Assembly: GCA_905221605.1 (NCBI GenBank)
Contig: CAJNDS010001035.1
Location: forward strand, 225,001 to 250,000
Source: Symbiodinium natans
Lineage: Eukaryota > Sar > Dinophyceae > Suessiales > Symbiodiniaceae
DNA: 25,000 bases
Reading direction: 5' to 3'
The position numbers and the translations under genes are program-made. Positions 16,351 to 23,539 of this stretch are shown here, piece after piece. The notes under the pieces were generated by a model. It was given only the letters and a program-made list of their open reading frames with translations, ran no database searches and was not told the DNA's origin. Every line of letters starts with the position of its first letter. Positions within the stretch are counted from its first letter, which is position 1.

Positions 16351-16467
16351 ACATTCGACAGTTGCTCGTTCTGGCTGGCCTGGTAAAATGTTAAGCAACA
16401 TTTCGGGTGCCTCATGAAGGCCCTAAATTGCAATCTTGAAGAACCTAGGAAGAGATCAAAGGGTTTC
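16302..16467 (-). CDS. Candidate exon, 54-codon open frame
   Basis: After GGTTTGTAG the minus strand reads KPFDLFLGSSRLQFRAFMRH, then PKCCLTFYQASQNEQLSNVL, then SSLLVSAKSLF. A GTATCT donor at about 16341 would end the exon before the GACTTAAAAGA minisatellite that occupies the rest of the frame. Good amino-acid mix, no family recognised. Confidence 0.48.
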
Positions 16468-16498
16468 CTACAAACCCCCAAAACCCCTGAAACCATTA

Positions 16499-16680
16499 AC
16501 CCCAAATCCTAAACTCTAAACCTTAAAACCCTAAGCCCTTAACCCAAGACCCTTAAACCTCTAAACCCCAAACCCTAGTAAGCCTAACCCCTCCCCCCCC
16601 CCCCCCCCCCCCAACCCTCAACCCTAAACCCCAAGCCTAGACCCTAAACCCTAAGCTCTGACCTCTAAACCCCAACCCTC
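16499..16680 (-). repeat. Degenerate CCCTAAA tract with C20
   Basis: Variable units on both sides of twenty uninterrupted C (16593-16612). Confidence 0.8.
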
Positions 16681-16767
16681 AAGAAGCTTCTGCAGTCAAG
16701 CAGCCGAGGACTCGGAGCCTTCTTCAGCGCCTTCCTCCGCCTCGCGGCCACGGGGGCTGAGGTTCAG

Positions 16768-17160
16768 GATTTAGGGTTTAGGGTTTAGGGTTGAGGGTTT
16801 AGGGTTTAGGGGTTAGGGTTTAGGGCTCAGGGTTTAGGGTTCCGGGTTTAGGATTTCGAGCGTCTTGGGCTTATCTGAGGTTTGTGTAGGGTTTTGGGCT
16901 TACATAAGGTTTGTAGTTGTAGGATGTTTGCAGGTTTTTTTTGTTGCGCTTCTGTAAGGTTCATTACAGGCTTTGTGTGCCCTAGGGTGAATGTGGGTTT
17001 TGGAGTTCACAGTTTGGGATTATACTGGGACAAGGGTTGAGTGTGAAGGTTCCCCCCGCTATTGCAGGGTTAGGTTTCAGGAGTTTAGGAGTTTAGGAGG
17101 TTCGGAGGTACGGGTTAAGGTTTAGGACTGAGAGTTGAGAGTTCTCAAGCCTAACTACTT
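16768..17160 (+). repeat. Degenerate TTTAGGG tract and telomere-flavoured island
   Basis: Clear units at 16768-16860. 16861-17160 has scattered units only, and no gene could be supported in it. The island 17160-17260 has a weak minus frame (ACAKPQTAPNPSSHSLSK) behind a GTTACAG acceptor, and 16690-16765 a weak acidic one (REAEEGAEEGSESSAA). Confidence 0.6.
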
Positions 17161-17399
17161 GCTCAAGCTATGGCTCGATGGGTTTGGGGCGGTTTGGGGT
17201 TTCGCGCAGGCTCCTGTAACGACCTTCATCTCACAGTGTCACAGGCTAACGACTACAGGCCTCCAAACCCCTTTAAGCCTAAACCTTAGACCCTAAACCC
17301 TAAACCGTAACCCCCTATAGCTCAAGTCCCCTGAGCCCTCAAATACTTCGCGGGACCTTCACCTCAGGAATCATCTGCCTTCTCATAAGGGAACCTGAC

Positions 17400-17545
17400 A
17401 TCCTGCCCCTGCACCCTGAACCCTAGTCCTAAACCGACCCTACACCCTAAACCCTAAATCCTACACCCGGTACTACACCCTAACCCCTAAACACCAAACC
17501 GTAACCCTTAACCCTAGACCCTAAACCCTAAACCCTAACCTCATC
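17400..17545 (-). repeat. Degenerate CCCTAAA tract
   Basis: CCCTAAA, CCCTACA and CCCTTAA units leading into the acidic-coding trinucleotide tract. Confidence 0.75.
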
Positions 17546-17635
17546 ATCCTCATCATCCTCATCCTCATAGAGCTCATCCTCGTCTTCGTCCTCGTCCTCG
17601 TCTTCGTCATCTTCCCCCTTCGAGCCTTGGGGTTC
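17545..17635 (-). CDS. Candidate exon encoding an Asp/Glu tract
   Basis: On plus this is a TCC/TCG/TCA trinucleotide tract. On minus it reads SKGEDDEDEDEDEDEDELYE followed by DEDDEDDE, then runs into TTTAGGG. Acidic tracts of this kind are common in chromatin and RNA-binding proteins, so it may be a coding low-complexity segment. A plain microsatellite would look similar. Confidence 0.35.
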
Positions 17636-17639
17636 AGGG

Positions 17640-18095
17640 TTCAGGAGGTTTAGGGTTTAGGGTTTAGGGTTGAGGGTTGAGGGTTTGAGGTTCGGGGTTC
17701 GGGGTTTGGGGGCTTAGAGGCTTAGGGTTTGGGGTTTAGGGTTGGGGGATGTAGGCGGGGGCTGAGGACTTGTTATAAGGCAGAAGAGGCTTAGGGTTTG
17801 GGGTTTCGGGTTTGGGGGTTTAGGGGTTTAGGGGTTGGGGATTTAGGGTTTAGGTTTAGGGTTCGTTTTTTTGAGGGCTAAGGGCGAGTTAGGGTTCAGG
17901 GCTTGAAGGTTTAGGGTTTAGGGTTCGCGGGCTTAGTGCTGTCAAGGCTTTAGGGTCTTTGGGCTTTAGGGCTGTGGGGGTTTCAGGGCTTTAGGGCTTT
18001 TGGGGTTTTAGGGTTTAGGGCTTTAGGGGTGTAGGGGGCTTTACGGTTATCAGGGTTTAGTGGCTTTAGGGGTAGGCTTTAGGGCTTTGGGGGTT
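17640..18095 (+). repeat. Long degenerate TTTAGGG region
   Basis: Over 450 bp of TTTAGGG, TTTGGGG, TTCGGGG and CTTTAGGG variants. No gene seen on plus. Confidence 0.8.
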
Positions 18096-18234
18096 CAGGC
18101 TTGAGGAGTTTCGGGGTTGAGCCGCACAGTCGGTATCGGCTGACTCCAAGTGCGTGCGCTACCCAATCGCAACTCGCCACGAGGACCGGCCGCAAACTTA
18201 AACTCCGAACCCGAATTCCACAAAAGGCAAAAGG
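18079..18234 (-). CDS. Candidate exon, 51-codon open frame
   Basis: Following GGGTAG the minus strand reads PFAFCGIRVRSLSLRPV, then LVASCDWVAHALGVSRYRLC, and runs into Pro/Lys codons made by the flanking degenerate telomeric repeat. The plus strand of the same island is also open (SRYRLTPSACATQSQLATRT), so strand is uncertain. Confidence 0.35.
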   Translation of the reverse strand, partial: PFAFCGIRVRSLSLRPVLVASCDWVAHALGVSRYRLCGSTPKLLKPEPPKP

Positions 18235-18286
18235 CTACCCAAAAACTCTCAAAACCCCCCCCCCCCCCCAAACTCCATTCGTTGGT

Positions 18287-18445
18287 CTAGTCTTGGTCCC
18301 ACGGCAACCTCAACAAAGAAAGGCTTGCGAGTTCAGGGCCCCTCAACTCTGAACCCCTGCTTTGGCTTTGGCCAGAGTGCTTAAGAGAGTCCCACCCTGT
18401 ACGAAAGGATAACAAGGCCCAATCGAGGTTGCATAAACACAAAAC
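18287..18445 (-). CDS. Candidate exon, 52-codon open frame
   Basis: Entering at GTTGAATGCAG in phase 0, the minus strand reads VLCLCNLDWALLSFRTGWDS, then LKHSGQSQSRGSELRGPELA, and so on to a TAG at 18287. The shifted frame (ATSIGPCYPFVQGG) is also open for 30 codons. Part of the plus strand is open as well. The intron at 18657-18446 carries the CCCTAAA array of 18535-18652. Confidence 0.38.
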   Translation of the reverse strand, partial: VLCLCNLDWALLSFRTGWDSLKHSGQSQSRGSELRGPELASLSLLRLPWDQD

Positions 18446-18534
18446 CTGCATTCAACACCCTTGAACCCCGGAAACCCCCCAAGCTCCTAGGCCATAAGGC
18501 CTAAACCACCCGCAAGGCCCTTAAACCCCAAGCC

Positions 18535-18652
18535 TTTAAACCCTAAACCCCAAGCCCCCAACCCTAAACCCTAAACCCAAAACCCAAAACCCAAAAGCCA
18601 AAACCCTAAACCCTAAACCCTAAACCCTAAACCCTAAACCCTAAACCCTAAA
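18535..18652 (-). repeat. CCCTAAA array with AAACCCA block
   Basis: About fifteen units; the right half (eight units) is perfect. It lies wholly inside the proposed intron 18657-18446. Confidence 0.9.
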
Positions 18653-18657
18653 CCTAC

Positions 18658-18757
18658 GCCAGCCCTCAAAAAAGTGACTCTGGGGAAGTTGCCCTTGGAG
18701 TTGTTGAGATCCTTCAGATCCGCATCCAAAATGCCCTGGAACTCTCCCATGTGCTCC
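18658..18757 (-). CDS. Candidate exon with GTAGGT donor
   Basis: After CATGCTCAG the minus strand reads EHMGEFQGILDADLKDLNNS, then KGNFPRVTFLRAG. It leaves phase 0 at GGC|GTAGGTTTAGGG, so the donor overlaps the first telomeric unit. The next candidate exon at 18445 also enters in phase 0. The mix of acidic residues, Phe and Leu is very protein-like. RVTFLRA echoes RITFLRP at 21979-22041. Confidence 0.52.
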
Positions 18758-18770
18758 CTGAGCATGGGTC

Positions 18771-19051
18771 AGGTTTAGGGTTTAGGGTTTAGGGTTTAGG
18801 GGTTTAGGGGTTTAGGGGTTCAGGGGTTTAGGGGTTTAGGGGTTTAGGGGTTCAGGGGTTTAGGGGTTTAGGGGTTCAGGGGTTTAGGGGCTTAGGGGCT
18901 TAGGGATTTAGGGGCTTAGGGGCTTAGGGGTATAGGGGTTCAGGGGTTCAGGGGTTCAGGGGTTTAGGGGTTTAGGGGTTTAGGGGTTTAGGGGTTTTGG
19001 GGTTTAGGGGTTTAGGGGTTCAGGGGTTTAGGGGCTTAGGGGTTTAGGGGT
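18771..19051 (+). repeat. Amplified 8-bp variant array TTTAGGGG
   Basis: About 34 consecutive 8-bp units, mostly TTTAGGGG with TTCAGGGG and CTTAGGGG subtypes, after four ordinary 7-bp units. This is the longest variant block in the window. Confidence 0.92.
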
Positions 19052-19087
19052 TTCCCAGACCCCAGTAGACCCCGGCTGAAGGAACCT

Positions 19088-19178
19088 GTCCCTTAATCAT
19101 GCTCTCAATTCACAAAGTATCGGAAACCTCTTGGCTCAAGAAAAGGTCGAGGGCTTCAGGCTAACATGTCGCTAGGAG
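19088..19178 (-). CDS. Weak candidate exon
   Basis: The minus strand reads EALDLFLSQEVSDTL, then a TGA, and in the same frame ESMIKGQVPSAGVYWG. Both halves look like protein, so either a short intron or a real stop lies between them. The plus strand of LSQE contains TTGGCTCAAG, discussed among the rejected items. Confidence 0.25.
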
Positions 19179-19317
19179 CAAGAGGGGCTTAGGCTTCGAT
19201 TTAGGGTTTAGGGCTACCCCAAGCCCCCAGCCCTTAGCCCGAAACCCTAAGCACCCAGCTTAGATGGTAGGCCCTGAGCCCTGAAACTTTGTGTATGGCT
19301 TTGGGCTTAGGGCTTAC

Positions 19318-19410
19318 CCTAAACCCTAAAGCCTTAAACCCTTAAACCCTTAAACCCCTAAACCCTAAACCCTAAACCCTCAAACCCTAAACCCTAAACC
19401 CTAAACCCTA
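19318..19410 (-). repeat. CCCTAAA array with CCTTAAAC variants
   Basis: About twelve units, immediately followed by AGGGCTCAGGG in the opposite sense. Confidence 0.85.
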
Positions 19411-19441
19411 AGGGCTCAGGGCCTAGGCTTGGATCTTGTCG

Positions 19442-19510
19442 GGTTCAGGGCTTAGCAGGGTTCCGGCTTTCGTGCTCACGTAGTTTCATGGCACTCTTCC
19501 TTGGGCCCCT
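19442..19510 (-). CDS. Weak candidate exon
   Basis: The minus strand reads KSAMKLREHESRNPAKP before a TGA. It is charged and protein-like but short, and phase with the previous candidate exon does not agree using GT donors. Confidence 0.25.
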
Positions 19511-19593
19511 GAAGGTTGAGCCCTAAACCCTAAACCCTAAACCCTAAACCCTAAACCCCAGGTTGAGCCCTTGGGCCCCTGAAGGTTGAGCCC
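19501..19593 (-). repeat. Short telomeric array inside a 23-bp duplication
   Basis: TTGGGCCCCTGAAGG + TTGAGCCC occurs at 19501-19523 and 19571-19593. Five CCCTAAA units (19521-19558) lie between them, and a further GGTTGAGCCC sits at 19561-19570. The array appears to have been captured within duplicated target sequence. Confidence 0.8.
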
Positions 19594-19683
19594 TTGGGCC
19601 TGGGGACCTCCAAGGGACCAGAAGGGCCTCATTCGGAGTATATGAAGGGCCACCTTCAGGGGTGCACGCTCGGGGGTCCGAGC
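19560..19683 (-). CDS. Candidate exon, Pro/Gly-rich
   Basis: Joined in phase to 19802, the minus strand reads SDPRACTPEGGPSYTPNEAL and LVPWRSPGPRAQPSGAQG, then enters the next TTTAGGG array at 19558. A second frame (LKVALHILRMRPFWSLGG) is open too, so the choice depends on the phase argument. The 3' part is made of a 23-bp tandem duplication that also appears across the next array. Confidence 0.38.
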
Positions 19684-19803
19684 CTAAACCCTAAACCCTA
19701 AACCCTAAACCCTAAACCCTAAACCCTAAACCCTAAACCCTAAACCCTAAACCCTAAACCCTAAACCCTAAACCCTAAACCCTAAACCCTAAACCCTAAA
19801 CCC
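19684..19803 (-). repeat. Perfect CCCTAAA array, 17 units; proposed all-telomeric intron
   Basis: No variant unit is visible. On the minus strand it starts G|GTTTAGGG and ends TTTAG|GC, exactly between two protein-like islands whose phases agree. Confidence 0.92.
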
Positions 19804-19943
19804 TTGCTCGTGCTCAAGTAGCTTGTTATGCCAAGGCTCCCGTGCTTCTTCTTCAGCGCGCTGCGCATCTTATGGATGAGCCGGTGCTGCTTCCTCTCAC
19901 CCTGGTCTAAGTTGTGCATGCTCTTCTCGTACTTCTCCTGCTG
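19802..19943 (-). CDS. Candidate exon, charged coiled-coil segment, followed by an all-telomeric intron
   Basis: CCTTTCAG precedes 47 codons on the minus strand: QQEKYEKSMHNLDQGERKQH, then RLIHKMRSALKKKHGSLGIT, then SYLSTSK. The high Lys/Glu/Gln/His content and heptad-like spacing suggest a coiled coil with a basic end. It leaves by AAGG|GTTTAGGG. The intron at 19801-19684 is nothing but TTTAGGG repeats, and the frame resumes in phase at 19683. This is the strongest single island for coding potential. No family recognised. Confidence 0.55.
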
Positions 19944-19969
19944 CTGAAAGGCCCTAAGCCCCTACGCCC

Positions 19970-20190
19970 GCAAGCCTTGAAGCCCTGAAGCCCTAAGCTC
20001 CCCCGAGCCCTAAGCCCTATGTATACACCCTAAATCCAAATAAGCTCCCTACTCCATAAGGGAAGATGAGGACCATCCCAGGGCCTGCCTACACCCCAAA
20101 CCCAAAAACCTCAAATCCCAAAACTCGTAAACCCTGGAACCCTAAGCCCCTGTGAGCATTTTAAGCCCTAATATCCTAGACCCCCTCCCC
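19970..20190 (-). repeat. Degenerate CCCTAAA sequence with a small island
   Basis: Scattered CCCTAAG/CCCTAAA units. The island 20045-20090 has a weak minus frame (PWDGPHLPLWSRELIW). Confidence 0.5.
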
Positions 20191-20228
20191 CCACAAAAAG
20201 GCCACAGTTCCCAGGGCAACGTGGAATT

Positions 20229-20338
20229 CTAAGATATAGGCCCTCTCGGTAACTGCAACTTCCGTAGAATGATACCACGCATTTCAACTGCACGCTGCTC
20301 AATGAACCGAAGCTTGTGCTTGAAATTGGCAAGGCACC
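20229..20338 (-). CDS. Candidate exon, coiled-coil-like
   Basis: The minus strand enters at GGGCGCAG and reads CLANFKHKLRFIEQRAVEMR, then GIILRKLQLPRGPIS and a TAG at 20229. The Lys/Glu/Leu spacing suggests a charged helix or coiled coil, like the next candidate exon at 19943. The exon end is uncertain: a GTTGCA donor follows CGGAA near 20259. Confidence 0.48.
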
Positions 20339-20567
20339 CTGCGCCCTAAACCCAACCCCAAACCCTAAACCTCAAACCCTAAACCCTAAACCCCAAATCC
20401 TAAACCCTGCTGTGCAGAAACCTCACATGTCGCCCAAGCCCTACCGAGCCCCACCCAGAACTGCATAGCGACAAAAAAGGCTCATGACTTCTGTGTGCAT
20501 GTACTTGTGTATGTGCTGTTTTGAATAAAGCTATTCACAGGGGCTTCTGTATATGATTATCTACGCT

Positions 20568-20626
20568 TCAATCTTCCGTAGCATCCTCATTAACAACGCT
20601 ATCCTTCTCTTTAGTACCCTCATACT
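20568..20626 (-). CDS. Candidate terminal exon, acidic C-terminus with stop
   Basis: Spliced from 20768, the frame reads YEGTKEKDSVVNEDATED and ends at TGA 20570-20568. Downstream sequence on the minus strand becomes A/T-rich and non-coding, as expected for a 3' UTR. A second frame (MRVLKRRIALLMRMLRKIEA) is also open here, so the reading rests on phase agreement with the previous exon. If right, a minus-strand gene ends here and lower coordinates belong to another gene. Confidence 0.42.
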
Positions 20627-20675
20627 CTCCGTACGGCCGTTAACCCTAAAACCTCAAACCCTCACACCCTCAAAC

Positions 20676-20752
20676 CACCTAAACCCTAAACCCTAAACCC
20701 TAAACCCTAAACCCTAAACCCTAAACCCTAAACCCTAAACCCTAAACCCTAA
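20676..20752 (-). repeat. CCCTAAA array, ~10 units
   Basis: Nearly perfect, and inside the proposed intron 20767-20627. A shorter tract lies at 20343-20408. Confidence 0.9.
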
Positions 20753-20767
20753 ATTCCCCATTCTTAC

Positions 20768-20828
20768 CCATCGGAGAATCCTTGCGTTGGAGGTAGACAT
20801 CGGTCGCGTCTATCAAGGGGCCTTTGAC
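20768..20828 (-). CDS. Penultimate candidate exon with GTAAGA donor
   Basis: The minus strand reads VKGPLIDATDVYLQRKDSPM after a GACTCGGAG acceptor. The frame is also open further upstream as PHDSE. It leaves through ATGG|GTAAGAATG, a near-consensus donor. One base remains at the donor and two bases open the next exon, so the frame continues into 20626. The intron at 20767-20627 contains about nine TTTAGGG units. This is one of the clearest cases of a telomeric array inside a candidate intron. Confidence 0.5.
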
Positions 20829-20839
20829 CTCCGAGTCGT

Positions 20840-21010
20840 GGGGTTTAGGGTTTAGGGTTTAAGGGTTTAAGGGTTTAAGGGTTTAAGGGTTTAAGGGTTT
20901 AAGGGTTTAAGGGTTTAAGGGTTTAAGGGTTTAGAAGGGTTCAGGGTTTAAGGGTTAAGGGTAAGGGTTACGGGTTTAGGGTTTGGACAAGGGCTTAGGG
21001 CTTCGAGTTT
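20840..21010 (+). repeat. Amplified 8-bp variant array TTTAAGGG
   Basis: Two TTTAGGG units, then ten TTTAAGGG units (20858-20935), then degenerate units to about 21010. Confidence 0.92.
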
Positions 21011-21018
21011 AGGGTTAC

Positions 21019-21139
21019 CCCACCCAGAAGATAAGAAGAAGGATCCTAATTCATGAAGAGTATTTGTGGAATCTTCGTCGTTGTGAGAATGCCCAGTGTG
21101 TTTCACACAATCACCAGCGATGATGGCGTTTTTGAGGGT
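21019..21139 (-). CDS. Candidate exon, acidic/His-rich hypothetical protein
   Basis: After GAGGTTTTCAG the minus strand reads TLKNAIIAGDCVKHTGHSHN, then DEDSTNTLHELGSFFLSSGW, and meets a GTAACC donor at 21018. It is 40 codons plus one base. The plus strand of the same island is open for 32 codons (RILIHEEYLWNLRRC), but the minus frame has both splice signals. Phase to the next exon at 20828 does not match with the donor chosen here. Confidence 0.45.
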
Positions 21140-21174
21140 CTGAAAACCTCAGAGACTACAAAAAAAGAGTAGTT

Positions 21175-21355
21175 TCAAGATTCCCTCAGGTTTATATGAA
21201 CATATACTAGGTGTTTCATATTCCCTTGGGTTTATATAAGCAAAATGGCGTAAGGAAACTAATCGCATCCCCTTATTATTAAACGGGGGGCTCCCCCCCC
21301 CCCCCCCAATGGAAACTCGAAATGTGCTTTTAATATTAGGGGGGAGGTGTTTTAT
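21175..21355. repeat. Small repeat cluster: 39-bp tandem pair, C15 and an inverted repeat
   Basis: GATTCCCTCAGGTTTATATG at 21178 and ATATTCCCTTGGGTTTATAT at 21217 are tandem copies. CCCCTTATTATTAAA (about 21269) and TTTAATATTAGGGG (about 21330) are inverted around C15 (21293-21307). This may be a further MITE-like insertion. Confidence 0.5.
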
Positions 21356-21448
21356 CCAAATGTCGTGTTTGGGGTCCAAAGGGTTTAGGGTCTAGGGTTC
21401 AGGGTTTGGAGGGTTTCAGTCATCCATGACTCTTGAACCCTCTGAGCG

Positions 21449-21625
21449 TAGAGAGGGAGAGAGGGAGAGAGAGAGAGGGAGAGAGAGAGAGAGAGAGAGG
21501 GAGAGCTCCACTCAGGCAGCACAGAAAGGCTCAGACAGAGGCTTTGCAGCCACTCACTCACACACACCTACCCACTCACTCACTCAAGTCACTCAAGTCA
21601 CTCAAGTCACCCAAGTCACACAGAC
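21449..21625 (+). repeat. (GAGAGG)n purine tract and (AAGTCACTC)n minisatellite
   Basis: GA-rich tract at 21449-21505. CACTCA/AAGTCACTC units at 21550-21625, the latter four times at 10-bp spacing. Confidence 0.85.
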
Positions 21626-21705
21626 AGACACAAGACTTCAACACAGGTAATTAGCCTAGAGACTGCCAACCGGTTCACAGCAATGGCTAAACCCTAAACC
21701 CTTAA

Positions 21706-21804
21706 AGCAACACAGACCGGCAGGCATGATCTGTCGTTAGATCCTATGCGTAGAGGTAGGCTGTGGAGAGACAGGCTCACAGACAGCTCACGGACGGCTA
21801 AGTG
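21706..21804 (-). CDS. Candidate exon after a CCTTTTGCAG acceptor
   Basis: A textbook acceptor, CCTTTTGCAG, precedes 33 open codons beginning HLAVRELSVSLSLHSLPLRI and continuing GSNDRSCLPVCVA. The frame then runs into TTTAAGGGTTTAGG and stops. It is Leu/Ser-rich and could be an amphipathic or buried segment. No family recognised. Confidence 0.42.
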
Positions 21805-21978
21805 CTGCAAAAGGACTGGGAGGGAAGGGAGGGAAGGGACCCTAAACCCTAAACTCTAAAAATACTATACCCGAACGCCCCAAAATGCCGAAACCTTTTT
21901 GGGGTGCTTCGAGCTGCAAGGAAAAACAGAGTCTAGGGTCCAGAGTTTAGGGTTTGAGCTGAAACCTACATCGAAAGC

Positions 21979-22041
21979 CTAAGCCGGAAACTGTTTGGGG
22001 CGCAGGAAGGTGATCCTGAAACAGTGCCCAGCCTTTAGGTC
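21979..22041 (-). CDS. Candidate short exon
   Basis: The minus strand reads DLKAGHCFRITFLRPKQFPA, then a TAG. A likely acceptor is ATTAAG or CTAAAG at the left of this frame. The motif RITFLRP resembles RVTFLRA in the candidate exon at 18658-18757, a possible internal repeat of the protein. No family recognised. Confidence 0.35.
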   Translation of the reverse strand, partial: DLKAGHCFRITFLRPKQFPA

Positions 22042-22179
22042 TTAATGGAGGAGTTTCGAAGGAAACTTCAGCCCTAACACACTCAAAAAGGGGGTACTAC
22101 TGGGCGACGCAAACCTGAACCCTGAAGGTCCTAAACCCTACAAGCCCTAAACCCTGAACCCTAAGACCACTCGGATCCC

Positions 22180-22273
22180 TTAACCCGCCATGACACGCAA
22201 TGTCCCTCCGGGCCTGGGCCTGATAGTTGCGGCTGGCTTTGAGGAACGCCTCCGTCCTGCGGCAGTCGGTGGG
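22180..22273 (-). CDS. Candidate exon, charged helical
   Basis: The minus strand reads RTEAFLKASRNYQAQARRDI, a charged, probably helical stretch, after a possible CCGCAG acceptor near 22257. DNA at 22236-22250 matches 1446-1460 almost exactly (GGCTTTGAGGA, one mismatch, CGCC). Both encode EA-hydrophobic-LKA on the minus strand, which suggests a repeated coding motif. Phase with neighbours was not resolved. Confidence 0.4.
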
Positions 22274-22473
22274 GTTTTGGTTCGGGTTTGGGGTTTGGGG
22301 GTTAGAGTTGCGGGTTTAGGGTTGAAATAGGCTTCGGATGTAGGTTTGGGGGCTCTCAACTTTGTGCCGAAACAACACCCGAAACTTGTGGGCTTCAAGT
22401 ACATCCTGGGTGTGTTGACCCTGAGGCAGTAGGGAACCCTACACCCTAAACCCTCAAGCCTAAACCCTAAACC

Positions 22474-22569
22474 CTAAAGAGCACGAGGAAGTATTTTATA
22501 TTGTTCCATCTGGGATTTCCCGAGTCGATTGGAGATTTTGTGTGTGATGATCTGTTTTGGATACAAGGC
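22474..22569 (-). CDS. Candidate exon with a strong acceptor
   Basis: The acceptor is TTTGTTTTTTCCAG, the best polypyrimidine-AG in the window. The minus strand then reads ALYPKQIITHKISNRLGKSQ, followed by MEQYKILPRAL and a TAG that falls where TTTAGGG repeats start. The exon may therefore splice out earlier, for instance at GTGCTC near 22483. Entry is phase 0, matching the upstream candidate exon. The plus strand of the same island is also open (LFHLGFPESIGDF), so strand rests on the splice signals. Confidence 0.5.
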   Translation of the reverse strand, partial: ALYPKQIITHKISNRLGKSQMEQYKILPRAL

Positions 22570-22698
22570 CTGGAAAAAACAAAGCAAAAAACAATCCAAC
22601 CCCATAGAAACCCTACACCAGGCCCTCTCAACCCCATCGACGCCAAAATCCTAACACCTACGCCCGAAACCCCATTAAAAACAAAAAAAAAACTGAAC

Positions 22699-22796
22699 CC
22701 CAAAACCGCAAGTCCTCGAGTGCAGCGCAGAGTACGCGATAGAGCCGTTTGCCACCGAGTGGTTGCCTTTGCTCTCAGCTTTTTTTGAGGCAAAAA
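22699..22796 (-). CDS. Candidate exon (phase-compatible on both sides)
   Basis: The minus strand enters through GGGGCCCAG and reads FASKKAESKGNHSVANGSIA, then YSALHSRTCGFG, up to a GTTCAG donor at 22698. The frame is phase 1 in and phase 0 out, agreeing with the neighbours at 22905 and 22569. The intron at 22698-22570 contains little telomeric repeat and ends in a long T-rich tract. It therefore looks like an ordinary spliceosomal intron, which supports the coding strand. Confidence 0.5.
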
Positions 22797-22904
22797 CTGG
22801 GCCCCCCCAATCCTAAGCCCTAAGTTTAACCCTCAACCCTTCAGTTTGAAGTTGGGGTCTTCCTGGGGCCCTATTTGCCTACAGTTTAGTAGTAAGTACT
22901 GTAC

Positions 22905-22965
22905 CCCGAAGTTCGTAGGTCAAGCCTGAAAAGCGTATGTAAAAAGGGTCCGATCCCAGGTAGGC
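22905..22965 (-). CDS. Candidate exon (phase-compatible with 22796)
   Basis: The minus strand follows a CCCTAAAG acceptor and reads AYLGSDPFYIRFSGLTYELR, then G|GTACAG as donor at 22904. The frame is open on to a TAG at 22879. One base is left over at the donor, and the next island starts with two bases before its open frame, so the reading frame is preserved across an intron at 22904-22797. The hydrophobic/polar alternation looks like an ordinary folded protein. No family recognised. Confidence 0.45.
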
Positions 22966-23084
22966 TTTAGGGCTTGGGGTTTATCCCTCAATGCACTTGT
23001 ACTTCCAGGACCTCTCTGATCATAGGGTTTAGAGTTTGGGTTTAGGGGTTAGGGGTTAGGGTTTAGGGTTTAGGGTTTAGGGGG

Positions 23085-23245
23085 TTCTCTACCCCCCTTT
23101 TGTATTACACCCCTAGGTTCAGCGTAATTATCCCTAAATACCCTCCTGAGAGCCATAATGTTGCACCCGCAATTCTAGGGGACGCTATTACGAAAAAGTT
23201 TTGGGGATTTTGGCCCTTTTTTTGGGGGTACACTATAATGAAAAG
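23085..23245. mobile_element. Possible diverged relative of the CCTAGG MITE family
   Basis: It shares CCTAGGTTC and AATTATCCCTAAAT with the 8197-8330 element and has a C-run/G-run at opposite ends. Inverted ends are poorly conserved. Internal direct copies of ATTACGAAAAAGTTTT and ATAATGAAAAGTTTTCC are visible. Confidence 0.3.
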
Positions 23246-23380
23246 TTTTCCGGCCGTGACTGTTTTTTTGTATGGTTTTTGAGGTTCAAGTTCTTAGTTT
23301 GAGATCTGGCTCCCCTCCTTGACCCCTTCCCTGCCTGACTTTTTGGGAATGTTTCTTTCAGGGGCCTCGACAGTTTGGGG
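23233..23380 (-). CDS. Candidate exon, Lys/Arg-rich
   Basis: The minus strand directly downstream of a long poly-C (poly-G on plus) reads LSRPLKETFPKSQAGKGSRR and continues basic and polar to a stop at 23233. The first part is unique sequence. The last part overlaps the possible MITE relative that begins near 23245, so the exon probably ends before it. A basic low-complexity tail is the only visible feature. Confidence 0.3.
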
Positions 23381-23446
23381 AGGGGGGGGGCGGGGGGGGG
23401 GGGGGGGGGGGGGGGGGGGCGGGGGGGCGGGGGCGGGGCGGGGGGA
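23377..23446 (+). repeat. Poly-G tract, ~70 nt with few interruptions
   Basis: The longest G-rich run in the window, broken only by one A and a few C. Confidence 0.9.
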
Positions 23447-23539
23447 CATGGGGCCCCAAACCCGAAACCATTATGCATTCCCTTGGACCTAAACCCTAAA
23501 CCCAATCCAGACCCTGAACCCTAAACCCTGTTGCCGGAA

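Noticed and set aside
19124-19140. TTGGCTCAAG, identical to the last ten bases of the dinoflagellate spliced-leader sequence
   Set aside because: Upstream bases match the leader poorly, no splice context is visible, and on the minus strand the motif is explained by codons for LSQE in a possible exon. It is not enough to assign the organism.
20521-20545. AATAAA on plus as a polyadenylation signal
   Set aside because: No plus-strand gene ends nearby and a single hexamer is expected by chance.
21426-21654. Plus frames rich in RERERE and THSLTQ
   Set aside because: Direct translation of GAGAGG and CACTCA microsatellites.
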